This document shows positions 28,364-36,590 of a stretch of 36,590 nt of DNA, piece by piece. The position numbers were made by a program, and so were the translations under genes. Numbering within the stretch: position 1 is the first letter of the stretch; every line of letters begins with the position of its first letter. Source of the stretch: a virus; IMG/VR virus record IMGVR_UViG_3300035670_000690, positions 1 through 36,590 of that record; one strand, 5' to 3'. Under the pieces are notes generated by a model. It made no database searches. It saw only the letters and a list, made by a program, of their open reading frames with translations, and was not told the DNA's origin.

Positions 28364-29799
28364 TGACACCCGATCAGATAGAGCGCTCCATGAAAGCGAA
28401 GGTGAAGACAAGCACCACCAAGCCGAAGACTTCTGTCGCCCCTATAACAAAAGCTAAAGCAACCAGTAATCGGCTTAAGGCGCTCGAATACAAACCGCTT
28501 CCCGTCGTCAACCCGTACCCGGAGTACGAAAACAAGATTTCTGGACTCATCACCTCCACAACGGGTTCACTGCAAGGCGACCTTGACCGGATCGCCGGCG
28601 ACTACACGAAGGTTCGCGACCAGATTCTTGCATCGTTTGGAAACACCGACAACAAAGCACTGCTCAACGCCCGCGACCTCGCCCTCGGTGAACTGAACCG
28701 TCAAGCCGACGATGCGACACGGCAAGTGGCCGCCAACTACGAGGCGGCTCAAGCGCGTCAAGCCGGGTTTGCAGACCGTCAACTCGCACTCGCCGAGCAG
28801 GCCGCAATCCAGAACCAGTCGCTGGCGAACGTGAACGCCGGGAACATGGCTGCCTGGAACCAGCAGTTGGGAGTCACCGACGGGGATAGCACAGACATGG
28901 CTGCGATGTACGCCGACCGTGGCGCACGTGATGCCGCTGTCGCCCGCGCCCTGGGCGCCACCGCTGCAGGGTTTGAGAACGCGATGGGTACATCCATTGG
29001 TGAACAGCAGATGGCTATCCAAGGACAGATTGCTCGCGACCTCGCCAACCGCTCAGGTGTTGTTTCTACTCAAACTGCCCGCGACATAGCCGCCGCCGAG
29101 ATGGCGAACAACGAACGTTTGAATAACGCTCTCCTCGACCTGTCATACCGCCAGTTGGGCGCAGAAGGTGCAGCACGTGATCGTGTTGGCGACCGAACAT
29201 TCGCGCTCGAACAAGCTTTGATTGACGCTGGGCTCGCTGGCGGAATGTTCAACGTAGATAACTTGCGCAGTGAGTCTGACCGCAGATTCAATTACCGCAA
29301 TGCTGCCCTCGACCAGCAGGCCCGTGAGGACGCACGGATAGCTGCAGCAGCAGCAAGTGCCGCCGCCAATGCGCGCTTCGAGCGCGAGTGGGCGCGTGAT
29401 GAAGCCCGCTACCAAGATGCGCTAAACGAAAGCAACCGACAGTTCGGTCTCGATGAGAAGAAAGTGAACGCTGCTGTCGCCGGCGACCAGCCCGCTGCGT
29501 TCGTACCACCGTCGGGACTTGGTGCGACCTACTTCACCATGGTTTCAAACAGCAAGAACCCGAAAGTCAGTGCTGACAGCGAAAAGATGTACACCCTCGG
29601 AACCCTCATGCAGCCAAGGGGCATGCTCACCAATGAACAAGCCGGAACAGCGATGGCAATCTTCGGGACTCTCTCACCCGAAACGAGAGCAGAACTGAAG
29701 AAGAACGGCATCGCCAACTTCGATGACATGCAGCGGAAGTACCGCAGTCTGCAAGGCACCTCCACAGCAGGCAGGGACGCTTACTACGGCGGGAGATAG
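28363..29799 (+). CDS. Alpha-helical internal virion protein candidate
   Basis: A 478-residue protein with a basic N-terminus (MKAKVKTSTTKPKTSVAPIT), then long Ala/Gln/Arg-rich helices (LNRQADDATRQVAANYEAAQ, LALAEQAAIQNQSLANVNAG, RIAAAAASAAANARFEREWA) and a small globular C-terminal domain from about residue 385. This resembles the helical ejection proteins of podovirus-like phages, which leave the capsid with the DNA. ATG 28363 overlaps the previous stop (TGATG), with a GTG just before. It opens with ATGACACCCGA, like the gene at 25985. No enzyme motif is seen. Confidence 0.65.
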   Translation: MTPDQIERSMKAKVKTSTTKPKTSVAPITKAKATSNRLKALEYKPLPVVNPYPEYENKISGLITSTTGSLQGDLDRIAGDYTKVRDQILASFGNTDNKALLNARDLALGELNRQADDATRQVAANYEAAQARQAGFADRQLALAEQAAIQNQSLANVNAGNMAAWNQQLGVTDGDSTDMAAMYADRGARDAAVARALGATAAGFENAMGTSIGEQQMAIQGQIARDLANRSGVVSTQTARDIAAAEMANNERLNNALLDLSYRQLGAEGAARDRVGDRTFALEQALIDAGLAGGMFNVDNLRSESDRRFNYRNAALDQQAREDARIAAAAASAAANARFEREWARDEARYQDALNESNRQFGLDEKKVNAAVAGDQPAAFVPPSGLGATYFTMVSNSKNPKVSADSEKMYTLGTLMQPRGMLTNEQAGTAMAIFGTLSPETRAELKKNGIANFDDMQRKYRSLQGTSTAGRDAYYGGR

Positions 29800-29802
29800 G
29801 TC

Positions 29803-32800
29803 GTGGCTAAGTCGTTTGCCGACGCCTACCTCGATGCGATAGGAGGGGGTTCTGGGTCGTCTGCGCTCGACCGCGCCATCACACGCAACCAAAACAACCA
29901 GGGTCTCTTGGGCAGGCTCGGCGCCATCCCCCGCGCCGGTCTCGGGATCCTCGCCCAAGTGGTATCACCGTTCGACTATCTCGGCGGTATCTCGCGCTCC
30001 ATCATCATGGGTGCTGCGAACGAGGGTCTCATCGGTAAGCCTTCCGCAATTGACATCAATCGAGATGGCGACCCGTCGAACGACTACTCGTTCGCAACGA
30101 ACTTGCGGCGCGCAGTACTGAAAAACCCATTCGACCCCAATCAGCGTGTCGCTGGATTCGGTGAGGTTCCCGGGTTCTTGAAGTGGGATGATGACGACAA
30201 CTTTGCAACCAAGGCCGCCAAATCAGTCGGGGCTTTCACCGCCGACGTCGCCTCCGATCCGCTCACCTACCTCACTGGCGGCATCGGACCGCTCGCCAAG
30301 AAAGCGGGTTTGAAAGCAGTCGGTTCATTAACCGCGAAAGAAGCGTCCGGGTTGTTTGCGAAAGAGATTGCCGAAGGGGCTGGACGCGAGGCTGCCGAGT
30401 CGGTGTTGAAACAGTCGCAGCGTGTCGCCGACCGTGCCCTCCAAGAGATTGGCGACGAGACGTTGACGCAGAGCCAGCGTGTCTCGAAGTATGTTGCGAA
30501 GTTGTCCGCCGACGACCTTGCGCGTGAAGCCGGTGAAGAGATCGGCTTTCAGGCGACAGCAGTGTTTCGCGGTCCCGGCCGCAAATCATTGAAACAGTGG
30601 TTCGAGTCGAAGGCAGATGAGACCGGGATCGACGGGTTTCGCGGGCTGTACAGCAAACAGATTGACGATGTGCGTGGCGGTTTTCGAATCACTTCTCCAA
30701 CCGGAAAGACCTGGGTCAGGCTCACGCCCGGCGGCGTCTCCCCCATTGAGCCTCTTCGCAGCAAGTTGGGCGTCTCGAATCTTGGACAGAAACTGACGCT
30801 CGGCGCCGACCGTGCACTGCAACAGGGCGCGAAACAGTCGGCTGCACAACTCGCCAAGGAAGCTGTCGGAACTGAAGCGTTTCAACGCGTGCTTCGCAAA
30901 GCCGCAACCCAGGAAGCAACCATCACCACCGCGAGAGTTGCGAAGGCGGCAACCCGTCAGGCAACCACAAAGATTTCTCTGCAAGCCCAAGAACTGGTCT
31001 CCAACTTCCAGTCAAAGGTGAAAGAACTCGACGACTTGAACCCCGGGGATGGGGAACTTCTCCGCCAGAAGACGAGCAAGTACATGCAGGAGTTCGACCT
31101 CCCAGATGCGCAGAGGTCGTTCGACGATACGGGTCTACTTGGCGACGCAACCGATCTCGACAACCTCGCACTTGACTACGCCCGACGGATGATCGAGTCG
31201 GACACCGGCACGTACGTCGCATACAAATCGAAACTCGGCAGCGCGTTCTCCGATGTAGGCGTTCGTCAAGGCCCTGGACGCTTCATGACGAAAGAAGCGC
31301 AGGACTTCAACAAGAAAATCAAGGCAAGCACCGTGTCTCGCAAGTCGACCGGGAAGTTCAAAGCATCTGAGAACTACTGGCTGGTCGACCCAGACACGGG
31401 TATCCGTCGTCGCATGACCCTCGACGAGGCGAACGAGGCAGTCCGCCAGGACCTTCTGCGACGCGGTTTCTCCGAGGAGCAGATACCGAAGCAGTGGTTC
31501 GAGACCGACGCACCGACCGTCTACCTCGCTTCGATGGACAAGATCGCTCGACGCGTTGAGCGGGTGTCCCCGGTTAAGGCGCTGCAAGACAAAGGTCTGC
31601 TGATAACCGCTGGGTCGGTGGGTGGCATCGACCCGAAGATTGTTGATGAGCGCGCGACCGCTGAGATTCGCCGCCTCGCCGACGAGATCGACAAAGCACT
31701 TCTCGCTGGCAACCGGGGCGAAGCCGACGAACTGCTCGCGGACGCCAACGAACTACAGGCGATGGTCGATGACGCCTGGACGCAAAGCGGTGCAGCCCAG
31801 AACGAGGCTTTCGGTGAGGTTCTCAGACAGCTCGCCAACTTGAAAGGTGCCGAGGCCCGCCGGGTCGCCCAGAGAATCGGTGCTCAAAGCCCGCAAGCTA
31901 AAGCGGTGCGGGCCGCATACACCCGCCTCAAGAAGGAACTCGACGAAACCGACGAGGAGTTTGCCTCGATGCTGTTCGACAAAACTCGCCTCGGCACCGT
32001 TGAAGATGCCAGCGGAAACCTCGTCCAGATCCAAGACGAGTTCATGAACTTGTTCGCCGAGAAAGAACTTGCCGTCGCCCTCACCAACTATCTGCGGGTG
32101 AACAGCGAGATGGGGCCACTCGCGAAACAACTTGAAGCACAGTTGTCCGCTTGGCGTCGCGCAGCGACAATCGGTCGCGGTCCCGCGTTCGTCTTGAGAA
32201 ACCTCGGCACGTGGTGGAACACTGTCGTAGCCGGCGGTAGTTTCAAGGATTTCGCCGACGGCATCAAATACATGAAGGCACGCGAAGCGGCCATCTCCAA
32301 ATACAAGAAGGCACTCCCGTCTGCCACACCCGAGCAACTTGCAGGCGACACGTCGCTCCTTGACTCGCTCATGAAGAAGGAGATGGAAGGCAAGACGCTC
32401 GGCGGCATGGACATGTTTGCGGCCCACCAGGCGATGGAAAAGCAAGGCATCTTCGGGTCGTCGCTGACGGACACCGCTATAGGCCGCGACGCCGACCTCC
32501 GCCCCGAGGAGATCACGGCACGAGGGATCATCGGTCGTGGTCGCAGTTCGGTGTTCTCCCGCACCCGCAAAGGCGAGGTCCAGGAAATTCGTCCCGAGCG
32601 GTGGCTGCAGCGCGGCTCACTCGGCGAACTCGTCTCCAACGCCCGCTCCCTCGAGCCCGGCCAGTTGCGTCCAATAGCCCGTACAGTCGACGCCGCCGTC
32701 AACAACCCTTACATCTACGGCGTCTCATTCCTCTCAGAACAGTCCGAAGTCTGGTTGCGCGCATCATCGTTCGCAACGGGAGTCCGCAGATACGGCTCCG

Positions 32801-33825
32801 ATGAATTGGGTGGCGAACTTGCCGGCCTGCTCACGAAAGCGACACAGTTCGACTACCGCGACATGTCCGAGTTTGAACGCCGCTACCTGCGACAGATCGC
32901 ACCGTTCTACATTTGGACTAAGAACAACGTCCCGTTCCAACTGCGCGCCCTTCTCGGCAGCCCAGGGAAAGTGAACATGGTTCTACGCGGCCAGCAACAA
33001 GCCGAGAACCTGTTGGGTAGCGACGATGAAACCTTGAACACCTACACCCCGGGCTGGATCAGAGAGCAACTTGGTTTCGCATCACGGTTCGCCCCCGGTG
33101 AAGGCAACCTCGCACTCTCACTCAACCTGCCGCTCACTGACGTGAACCGCTACGTCGTGCTCCCCGACCTGTCCAACCTTCCAGACAGCCCCGGAGAGAT
33201 ACCGGGAGCCCTCGTCGAGTCGGCTGGCGCCATAATCGGAGGCACCCGCGACGACGCGGTCGGTTCCTTGAACCCGTTCGCAAAAGCGTTGATGGAGTCG
33301 ATCACGGGGACGAGCACGTTCACGCAGGCGCCGTTCACCGACCAAGCTTCCGGCCCGCTGTTCTCCTACATTCCAGGTGCGACGTGGATCGACCCCGAGA
33401 CCGGGCAGCGTGTCGGCAGCGGCTTCGCTCAAACCCAACTCAAGAACCTGATTCCGTTCCTCGGTCAAGCAGAACGACTACTCCCCGGGCAGGTCGGCCG
33501 CGAGGGTGTCGAGAATGACCGCCTCCTTGGCAACTATCTCAGCCAAATCACATCCTTCTCCCCACTCGCCGTCTCAGCGACGCTGACGGAAAAACAACTC
33601 ACCGGTGAAGCAAGTGCTCGCAATCGGGCTCTTGAAGACGTAATCAAGCGTGAAGCCCGCAAACTCGGTATTACGACCACAGAGTTGCGCGACTTGTACG
33701 ACCAGGAGGTCAACTTCGCGAAACTGTACAACACCAAGGCGAGCGACAGCACATCATTCGCCCGCGCCTATTTGAAGGCACAGAAGAATCGGAACCGCGC
33801 ACTCGCAGCCGCTCTCGCACCGTAG
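29803..33825 (+). CDS. Large internal virion (ejection) protein candidate
   Basis: At 1340 residues this is the largest gene. It starts with GTG at 29803 (GGGAGATAGG upstream). The protein is mainly helical with Ala/Arg/Lys/Glu-rich stretches, several moderately hydrophobic segments (GLGILAQVVSPFDYLGGISR near residue 50; GGIGPLAKKAGLKAVGSL near 160) and ordered segments such as RGPAFVLRNLGTWWNTVVAG (near 790) and YLRQIAPFYIWTKNNVPFQL (near 1030). Its size and place at the end of the structural genes fit a T7 gp16-like ejection protein that forms a channel across the envelope. No lytic transglycosylase or polymerase motif was recognised. A tape-measure protein is the alternative, but other long-tail genes are missing. 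Confidence 0.72.
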   Translation: MAKSFADAYLDAIGGGSGSSALDRAITRNQNNQGLLGRLGAIPRAGLGILAQVVSPFDYLGGISRSIIMGAANEGLIGKPSAIDINRDGDPSNDYSFATNLRRAVLKNPFDPNQRVAGFGEVPGFLKWDDDDNFATKAAKSVGAFTADVASDPLTYLTGGIGPLAKKAGLKAVGSLTAKEASGLFAKEIAEGAGREAAESVLKQSQRVADRALQEIGDETLTQSQRVSKYVAKLSADDLAREAGEEIGFQATAVFRGPGRKSLKQWFESKADETGIDGFRGLYSKQIDDVRGGFRITSPTGKTWVRLTPGGVSPIEPLRSKLGVSNLGQKLTLGADRALQQGAKQSAAQLAKEAVGTEAFQRVLRKAATQEATITTARVAKAATRQATTKISLQAQELVSNFQSKVKELDDLNPGDGELLRQKTSKYMQEFDLPDAQRSFDDTGLLGDATDLDNLALDYARRMIESDTGTYVAYKSKLGSAFSDVGVRQGPGRFMTKEAQDFNKKIKASTVSRKSTGKFKASENYWLVDPDTGIRRRMTLDEANEAVRQDLLRRGFSEEQIPKQWFETDAPTVYLASMDKIARRVERVSPVKALQDKGLLITAGSVGGIDPKIVDERATAEIRRLADEIDKALLAGNRGEADELLADANELQAMVDDAWTQSGAAQNEAFGEVLRQLANLKGAEARRVAQRIGAQSPQAKAVRAAYTRLKKELDETDEEFASMLFDKTRLGTVEDASGNLVQIQDEFMNLFAEKELAVALTNYLRVNSEMGPLAKQLEAQLSAWRRAATIGRGPAFVLRNLGTWWNTVVAGGSFKDFADGIKYMKAREAAISKYKKALPSATPEQLAGDTSLLDSLMKKEMEGKTLGGMDMFAAHQAMEKQGIFGSSLTDTAIGRDADLRPEEITARGIIGRGRSSVFSRTRKGEVQEIRPERWLQRGSLGELVSNARSLEPGQLRPIARTVDAAVNNPYIYGVSFLSEQSEVWLRASSFATGVRRYGSDELGGELAGLLTKATQFDYRDMSEFERRYLRQIAPFYIWTKNNVPFQLRALLGSPGKVNMVLRGQQQAENLLGSDDETLNTYTPGWIREQLGFASRFAPGEGNLALSLNLPLTDVNRYVVLPDLSNLPDSPGEIPGALVESAGAIIGGTRDDAVGSLNPFAKALMESITGTSTFTQAPFTDQASGPLFSYIPGATWIDPETGQRVGSGFAQTQLKNLIPFLGQAERLLPGQVGREGVENDRLLGNYLSQITSFSPLAVSATLTEKQLTGEASARNRALEDVIKREARKLGITTTELRDLYDQEVNFAKLYNTKASDSTSFARAYLKAQKNRNRALAAALAP

Positions 33826-33830
33826 TCCTT

Positions 33831-33856
33831 GTCAGCAGGCGCCCCAACGCATGAGG
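33831..33856 (+). promoter_or_regulatory. Late intergenic element, copy E
   Basis: GTCAGC, 4 nt, GCCCCAACG, CAT, GAGG. It keeps the fixed gap. Its final GAGG is the ribosome site for the endolysin gene, 7 nt before ATG 33864. Confidence 0.5.
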
Positions 33857-33863
33857 TGCCTGC

Positions 33864-34436
33864 ATGCGTTTACCTGTATCAAAACTTGTTGTGCCGTCCT
33901 GCCTGAAAGGGCAGGAGAACGGGAAACTGGATGCTTCGTTGTTGAAGCCGTGTGGTGTGTCGTCGTTCAAGATGGTGGAGCCAGCGGCAAGGGCTATGCG
34001 CGCACTCGTCGCCGCAGCAGAGCAACGCGGTATCCAGGTGCGAGCCACCTCGACCTACCGCACTTACGCCCAGCAGGTGGCGCTGTTTCGTTCCCGGTAT
34101 CAACTCGAGCCGCTACCGGGCTGCCCGAAGAAGATTTGGAACGGACGAGTCTGGTATCAAAAACCACAAACCGCTGTCGCCGCCGTACCTGGAACATCTA
34201 ACCACGGTCTCGGTCTCGCGATCGACTTCGCGGAGGAACGCGACGGCAGACCACCAGTCGAGTCTGTGTCTGACCGATTCATCAGATGGCTGTGCCGCAA
34301 CGCCGACAAGTACGGATATTCAGCCGAGTTGCAGAGTGAACCGTGGCACTGGCGATACGTGGCTGGGGACAAAATCCCGCAAGCAGTTATCGATTTCGAG
34401 TTGCAACAGGACAACCCCCCAATAGCGAAGCCGTAG
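33864..34436 (+). CDS. Endolysin: M15 (VanY-like) peptidase
   Basis: A 190-residue zinc peptidase of the M15 family, which cuts peptide bonds in peptidoglycan stems (L-Ala-D-Glu or D-Ala-D-Ala). The family pattern is clear: ATSTYRTYAQQ (61-71), the metal motif SNHGLGLAIDF with H114 and D121, and SEPWHWRYV with catalytic E159 and third ligand H162. There is no signal peptide, so export would depend on a holin, probably the small protein encoded next (34465). The start ATG 33864 has GAGG 7 nt upstream, supplied by intergenic element copy E. It would break the host wall at the end of the lytic cycle. Confidence 0.9.
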   Translation: MRLPVSKLVVPSCLKGQENGKLDASLLKPCGVSSFKMVEPAARAMRALVAAAEQRGIQVRATSTYRTYAQQVALFRSRYQLEPLPGCPKKIWNGRVWYQKPQTAVAAVPGTSNHGLGLAIDFAEERDGRPPVESVSDRFIRWLCRNADKYGYSAELQSEPWHWRYVAGDKIPQAVIDFELQQDNPPIAKP

Positions 34437-34464
34437 CCCGGCGGGAGACCACCTTGGAGAAGTC

Positions 34465-34719
34465 ATGGAAGAAGCAAACCTTTACAGAACACTCGGAGAA
34501 CTTGTAGCAGAGGTCCGCGAACTGCGCCGCCTCATCGAGGCGAACGCTGACCAAGTTGACCGCCGCCTCACGGTGCTCGAGCAAGAGGTTTCAGAGATCG
34601 CTGCATGGCGTAATCAGGTGAAAGGTGGAACCATTGCGGCTCGCTGGCTGTGGGTTGCCGCTGGAACCGGGGTCGGTACGGCAATCACAACCCTCGTGGC
34701 GCGCGCTGCAGGCGGCTGA
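34465..34719 (+). CDS. Holin-like protein: coiled coil plus C-terminal membrane helix
   Basis: An 84-residue protein. Residues 5-50 form an amphipathic coiled coil (LVAEVRELRRLIEANADQVD, RRLTVLEQEVSEIAAW). Residues 58-78 form one membrane helix (ARWLWVAAGTGVGTAITTLV). This layout matches XhlA-type hemolysin/holin proteins, which work with endolysins in phages of Gram-positive bacteria. It starts 28 bp after the endolysin stop with GGAGAAG just before the ATG. A lysis role is inferred from architecture and position. Confidence 0.72.
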   Translation: MEEANLYRTLGELVAEVRELRRLIEANADQVDRRLTVLEQEVSEIAAWRNQVKGGTIAARWLWVAAGTGVGTAITTLVARAAGG

Positions 34720-34722
34720 GCC

Positions 34723-34748
34723 GTCAGGCCGAGCCCCTACACATAGAA
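34723..34748 (+). promoter_or_regulatory. Late intergenic element, copy F
   Basis: GTCAGG, 4 nt, GCCCCTACA, CATAGAA. It starts 4 bp after the holin-like stop and 40 bp before the next gene, which has its own GGAGG. It keeps the fixed gap but lacks the closing GAGG at the usual place. Confidence 0.55.
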
Positions 34749-34764
34749 CCTTCGGAGGACAACG

Positions 34765-35631
34765 ATGGCTGTTTATCAACTCGGTGGCGGTGGAGCCAGC
34801 TTCAATCCCCAGCCACGTACCTGGGAAAATGCGGAGTGGCTGACTCTAAGTACAGGTGCAGGAGCACCGTCAAGCAGCTCTGGTGGCTCGGGCTGGTTCT
34901 ATTTTGACACCACTGGCGAAGACCTATACGGCCCTGCCGCATTTGATGGCGGCATCCCTGGATGGGACTGGGGCACCCCACTCGCCAATGTCGTGTTCTC
35001 CGCTACTGGTCCGACAGACGAGGCCGGAGACTGGTACGTCTGGGACGAGAACGGAGACGGTTCGCTTTACACCCTTTTCCAGAAGAAGACCGCCACGAAT
35101 CACGACGACATTATTCGGTCGCAGAGCGGTAGCAGCTGGGAGTCCGTAAGTCCGAAGGTTTCAATTTTGGATATCTATCACGACATGCGTGAGCTCGAGC
35201 CGGTATTCGGAGTGATGAACGGCAATCAAATGATTGGCAACCTCTACACCTTCTCCGCGCAGACGTGGGGCGGCTACTGGTCGGACAAGATCGTCGAAGA
35301 GATTTCAGGAACTTATGAAGTCCAGGCGGGATACGCAAACAACTTCTTTCTGACTCTGACCGATGACACGACGCTCAACCTCCCAACCGACATGAACGCC
35401 AGCGTCGGATACAGCGATGCGCTCGCCAATAAGTCATCCGAAATCTCAGTTCTTATCAAGCAGGGTGGAGAGGGTAATCACACCTTGACCTGGGGATCGA
35501 TGATCTTGGAGCCGAGCGGAGGTCTAACTCTTAGCTCGAACGCCGAATACGTCGATTGGTTCAAACTGATAACCGTTGACAACGGCACAACCTGGTACCT
35601 CAGCCGCGTCGGACAGGGCTACCAGCCATAG
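34765..35631 (+). CDS. Virion accessory or fibre protein, unknown
   Basis: A 288-residue, beta-rich, acidic protein high in Gly, Ser, Trp and Tyr (GWFYFDTTGEDLYGPAAFDG, DWYVWDENGDGSLYTLFQKK). A C-terminal part (YANNFFLTLTDDTTLNLPTD, then TLTWGSMILEPSGGLTLSSN, ending TTWYLSRVGQGYQ) resembles small jelly-roll or tip domains of phage fibres. No catalytic motif is seen. GGAGG lies 6 nt before ATG 34765. It lies after the lysis genes and before another small virion-like gene. It may be a decoration or receptor-binding protein. Confidence 0.6.
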   Translation: MAVYQLGGGGASFNPQPRTWENAEWLTLSTGAGAPSSSSGGSGWFYFDTTGEDLYGPAAFDGGIPGWDWGTPLANVVFSATGPTDEAGDWYVWDENGDGSLYTLFQKKTATNHDDIIRSQSGSSWESVSPKVSILDIYHDMRELEPVFGVMNGNQMIGNLYTFSAQTWGGYWSDKIVEEISGTYEVQAGYANNFFLTLTDDTTLNLPTDMNASVGYSDALANKSSEISVLIKQGGEGNHTLTWGSMILEPSGGLTLSSNAEYVDWFKLITVDNGTTWYLSRVGQGYQP

Positions 35632-35634
35632 GCC

Positions 35635-35660
35635 GTCAGGATTGGCCCCCAGTAGCGAGG
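35635..35660 (+). promoter_or_regulatory. Late intergenic element, copy G
   Basis: GTCAGG, 4 nt, GCCCCCAGT, AGC, GAGG, 3 bp after the preceding stop. The final GAGG lies 7 nt before ATG 35668 and serves as its ribosome site, as in copy E. Confidence 0.65.
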
Positions 35661-35667
35661 TAGACAC

Positions 35668-35925
35668 ATGACCGTAACCACCACCCCATCCAACCTTCTC
35701 GACGAAATGCCCGCAGGTGGCGAGTGGTTGATTCAAAACCTCGGCTCGGCCGCCATCTATCTGGCCCGCACCGAAGCAGACTGCACGACCACTGACGGCG
35801 TGAAGATTTCAGCCAACGAAGCCATCGCAATCGATGAGCCTGCCCGGGATTTCTCTCGCACGGGTCAACTCTGGGCGCGCACCGCGTCTGGAACCGCCGA
35901 CGTTCGTCTTCTCCGCCTCGCCTAA
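35668..35925 (+). CDS. Small beta-rich virion-like protein
   Basis: An 85-residue protein, mostly beta strands (GGEWLIQNLGSAAIYLARTE, GVKISANEAIAIDEPARDF, QLWARTASGTADVRLLRL). It resembles small single-domain proteins that decorate phage capsids or fibres, with the recurring sense of a bulk value followed by WARTASGTADVR. The assignment is by look only. GAGG 7 nt before the ATG is the end of element copy G. The gap to the metallophosphoesterase (35926-36010) has no recognised signal. Confidence 0.65.
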   Translation: MTVTTTPSNLLDEMPAGGEWLIQNLGSAAIYLARTEADCTTTDGVKISANEAIAIDEPARDFSRTGQLWARTASGTADVRLLRLA

Positions 35926-36010
35926 TCCGCAGCAATTGGTCTCATGGCGGGCTTAAAGCCCCTCCAAGAAAGACCTTGCCTGACACTAAAACGCTCGGAC
36001 GGTACTGGTC

Positions 36011-36590
36011 ATGAAACCAGTTGTACCCTCCCACCCTCAGTTCCACAACATCGTCTCCCGTCTCCGCGAAGGTGATTCTCCTTCGGCTATTTGTCGCGAG
36101 ATTGATCCACCTATCTCGAAGAACACCCTCGAATCTTGGTGGAGACGCCACTCTCAAACCATCTTGGCCGTACCAGCAGAAGTGGTGCAACGACCCGATG
36201 AGCCGGTAGTTGAAACCTTGGCCTCCGAGATTCTCGACGAGCGACGCAAACGCGAGATCGCTGAACGAAAACTGAAAGTCCTCGAAGCCCAATTGAAGGA
36301 AGTTGAAACCGAGATGAGTGAACTCGGTGAGATAGCCGCGCTGCTAAGCGGCGCCAACAGCCGCAACACCACGGCCCCTGATTGGACGATCGCGAAGAAG
36401 AGCCAGGACGAGCACGTTGCGATTGCCAACCTGGTGCTCTCTGACCTTCACCTCGACGAGGTCGTGAAGAAGGATTCAGTTCGTGGAGTGAACGCGTTCA
36501 ACCGTCGCATCGCCGAGCAACGTCTGGAGCGCACATTCCAAAAAGCGATCTGCTTGCCGCGCGACTACATGTCCGGTTTGAAATATGAGG
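36011..36590 (+). CDS. Metallophosphoesterase with N-terminal HTH, 5' part (continues at 1)
   Basis: This holds the first 151 codons of the 416-residue protein completed at 1-798, followed here by the 127 repeated bases. Residues 10-50 look like a helix-turn-helix (REGDSPSAICREIDPPISKN, then TLESWWRRH). Residues 68-112 form a coiled coil (EILDERRKREIAERKLKVLE onward). LVLSDLHLDE (141-150) is the first metal motif of the phosphoesterase domain. An HTH plus coiled coil ahead of a calcineurin-like domain suggests a DNA-directed enzyme. The frame is exact across the join: 453 bases from 36011 to 36463. Confidence 0.92.
   Translation, partial: MKPVVPSHPQFHNIVSRLREGDSPSAICREIDPPISKNTLESWWRRHSQTILAVPAEVVQRPDEPVVETLASEILDERRKREIAERKLKVLEAQLKEVETEMSELGEIAALLSGANSRNTTAPDWTIAKKSQDEHVAIANLVLSDLHLDEVVKKDSVRGVNAFNRRIAEQRLERTFQKAICLPRDYMSGLKYE
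36464..36590. repeat. Terminal overlap, right copy
   Basis: Exact copy of bases 1-127, marking closure of the circle. It should be removed once before any genome comparison, giving 36,463 bp. Confidence 0.93.

Noticed and set aside
30272-32705. Several 100-230 codon antisense frames under the large virion gene
   Set aside because: They fall in the complementary frame of one continuous 1340-codon gene and have no independent signals.

Overview
The window is one complete circular phage genome of 36,463 bp. Its last 127 bases (36464-36590) repeat its first 127 exactly, so the contig closes on itself. A metallophosphoesterase gene is cut by the arbitrary ends and reads in frame across the join (36011 to 36590, continuing to 798). 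The content is that of a temperate phage: tyrosine integrase, excisionase-like protein, a probable attP, a tRNA-Gly, a recombination/replication set and one long block of virion genes. No tape measure or major tail protein is recognisable. A portal, connector, tail-tube-like protein, helical internal proteins and a 1340-residue protein suggest a short-tailed (podovirus-like) virion, which is inference. The host cannot be named. The fairly high GC, frequent GTG starts and strong GGAGG ribosome sites would suit an actinobacterium, but this is weak evidence.

Layout. (1) 834-2642, integration module: a bidirectional terminator, leftward integrase and excisionase-like genes joined by a TAATG overlap, a 335 bp attP-like region with three paired arm repeats around a core shaped like a tRNA-Gly anticodon arm, and a complete tRNA-Gly(UCC). 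(2) 2672-4866: an EcoRI-family adenine methyltransferase followed by a DUF262-HNH protein, a likely restriction-modification or exclusion cassette. (3) 4863-9426: mostly leftward early genes (RusA-like resolvase, HELLH zincin-like protein, small unknowns, winged helix, Sak4-like ATPase), tightly coupled by ATGA, GTGA and TAATG overlaps. (4) 9543-14629: small genes on alternating strands, including a RepA/DnaB-like helicase with a winged-helix partner, a sigma-70 region 4 protein and several unknowns. Most convergent pairs are separated by bidirectional terminators. (5) 14630-15544: 0.9 kb without convincing genes, holding ten CGTGGCYC iterons, a C-rich/G-quadruplex tract and the start of the late region. 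(6) 15545 to 36590 and on to 798: one rightward late block with terminase small subunit, five small genes, terminase large subunit, portal, scaffold, capsid, connectors, tail proteins, internal virion proteins, endolysin, holin-like protein, two virion accessory proteins and the metallophosphoesterase.

The least explained signals are: a seven-copy intergenic element (GTCAGG, exactly 4 nt, GCCC) confined to the late block; the attP core that mimics an anticodon arm beside a full tRNA-Gly with a different stem; the methyltransferase/DUF262-HNH pair; a repeated start-stop coupling cassette; and an iteron/G4 region before the terminase. No DNA polymerase, RNA polymerase, CRISPR array, insertion sequence or CI-type repressor was recognised.
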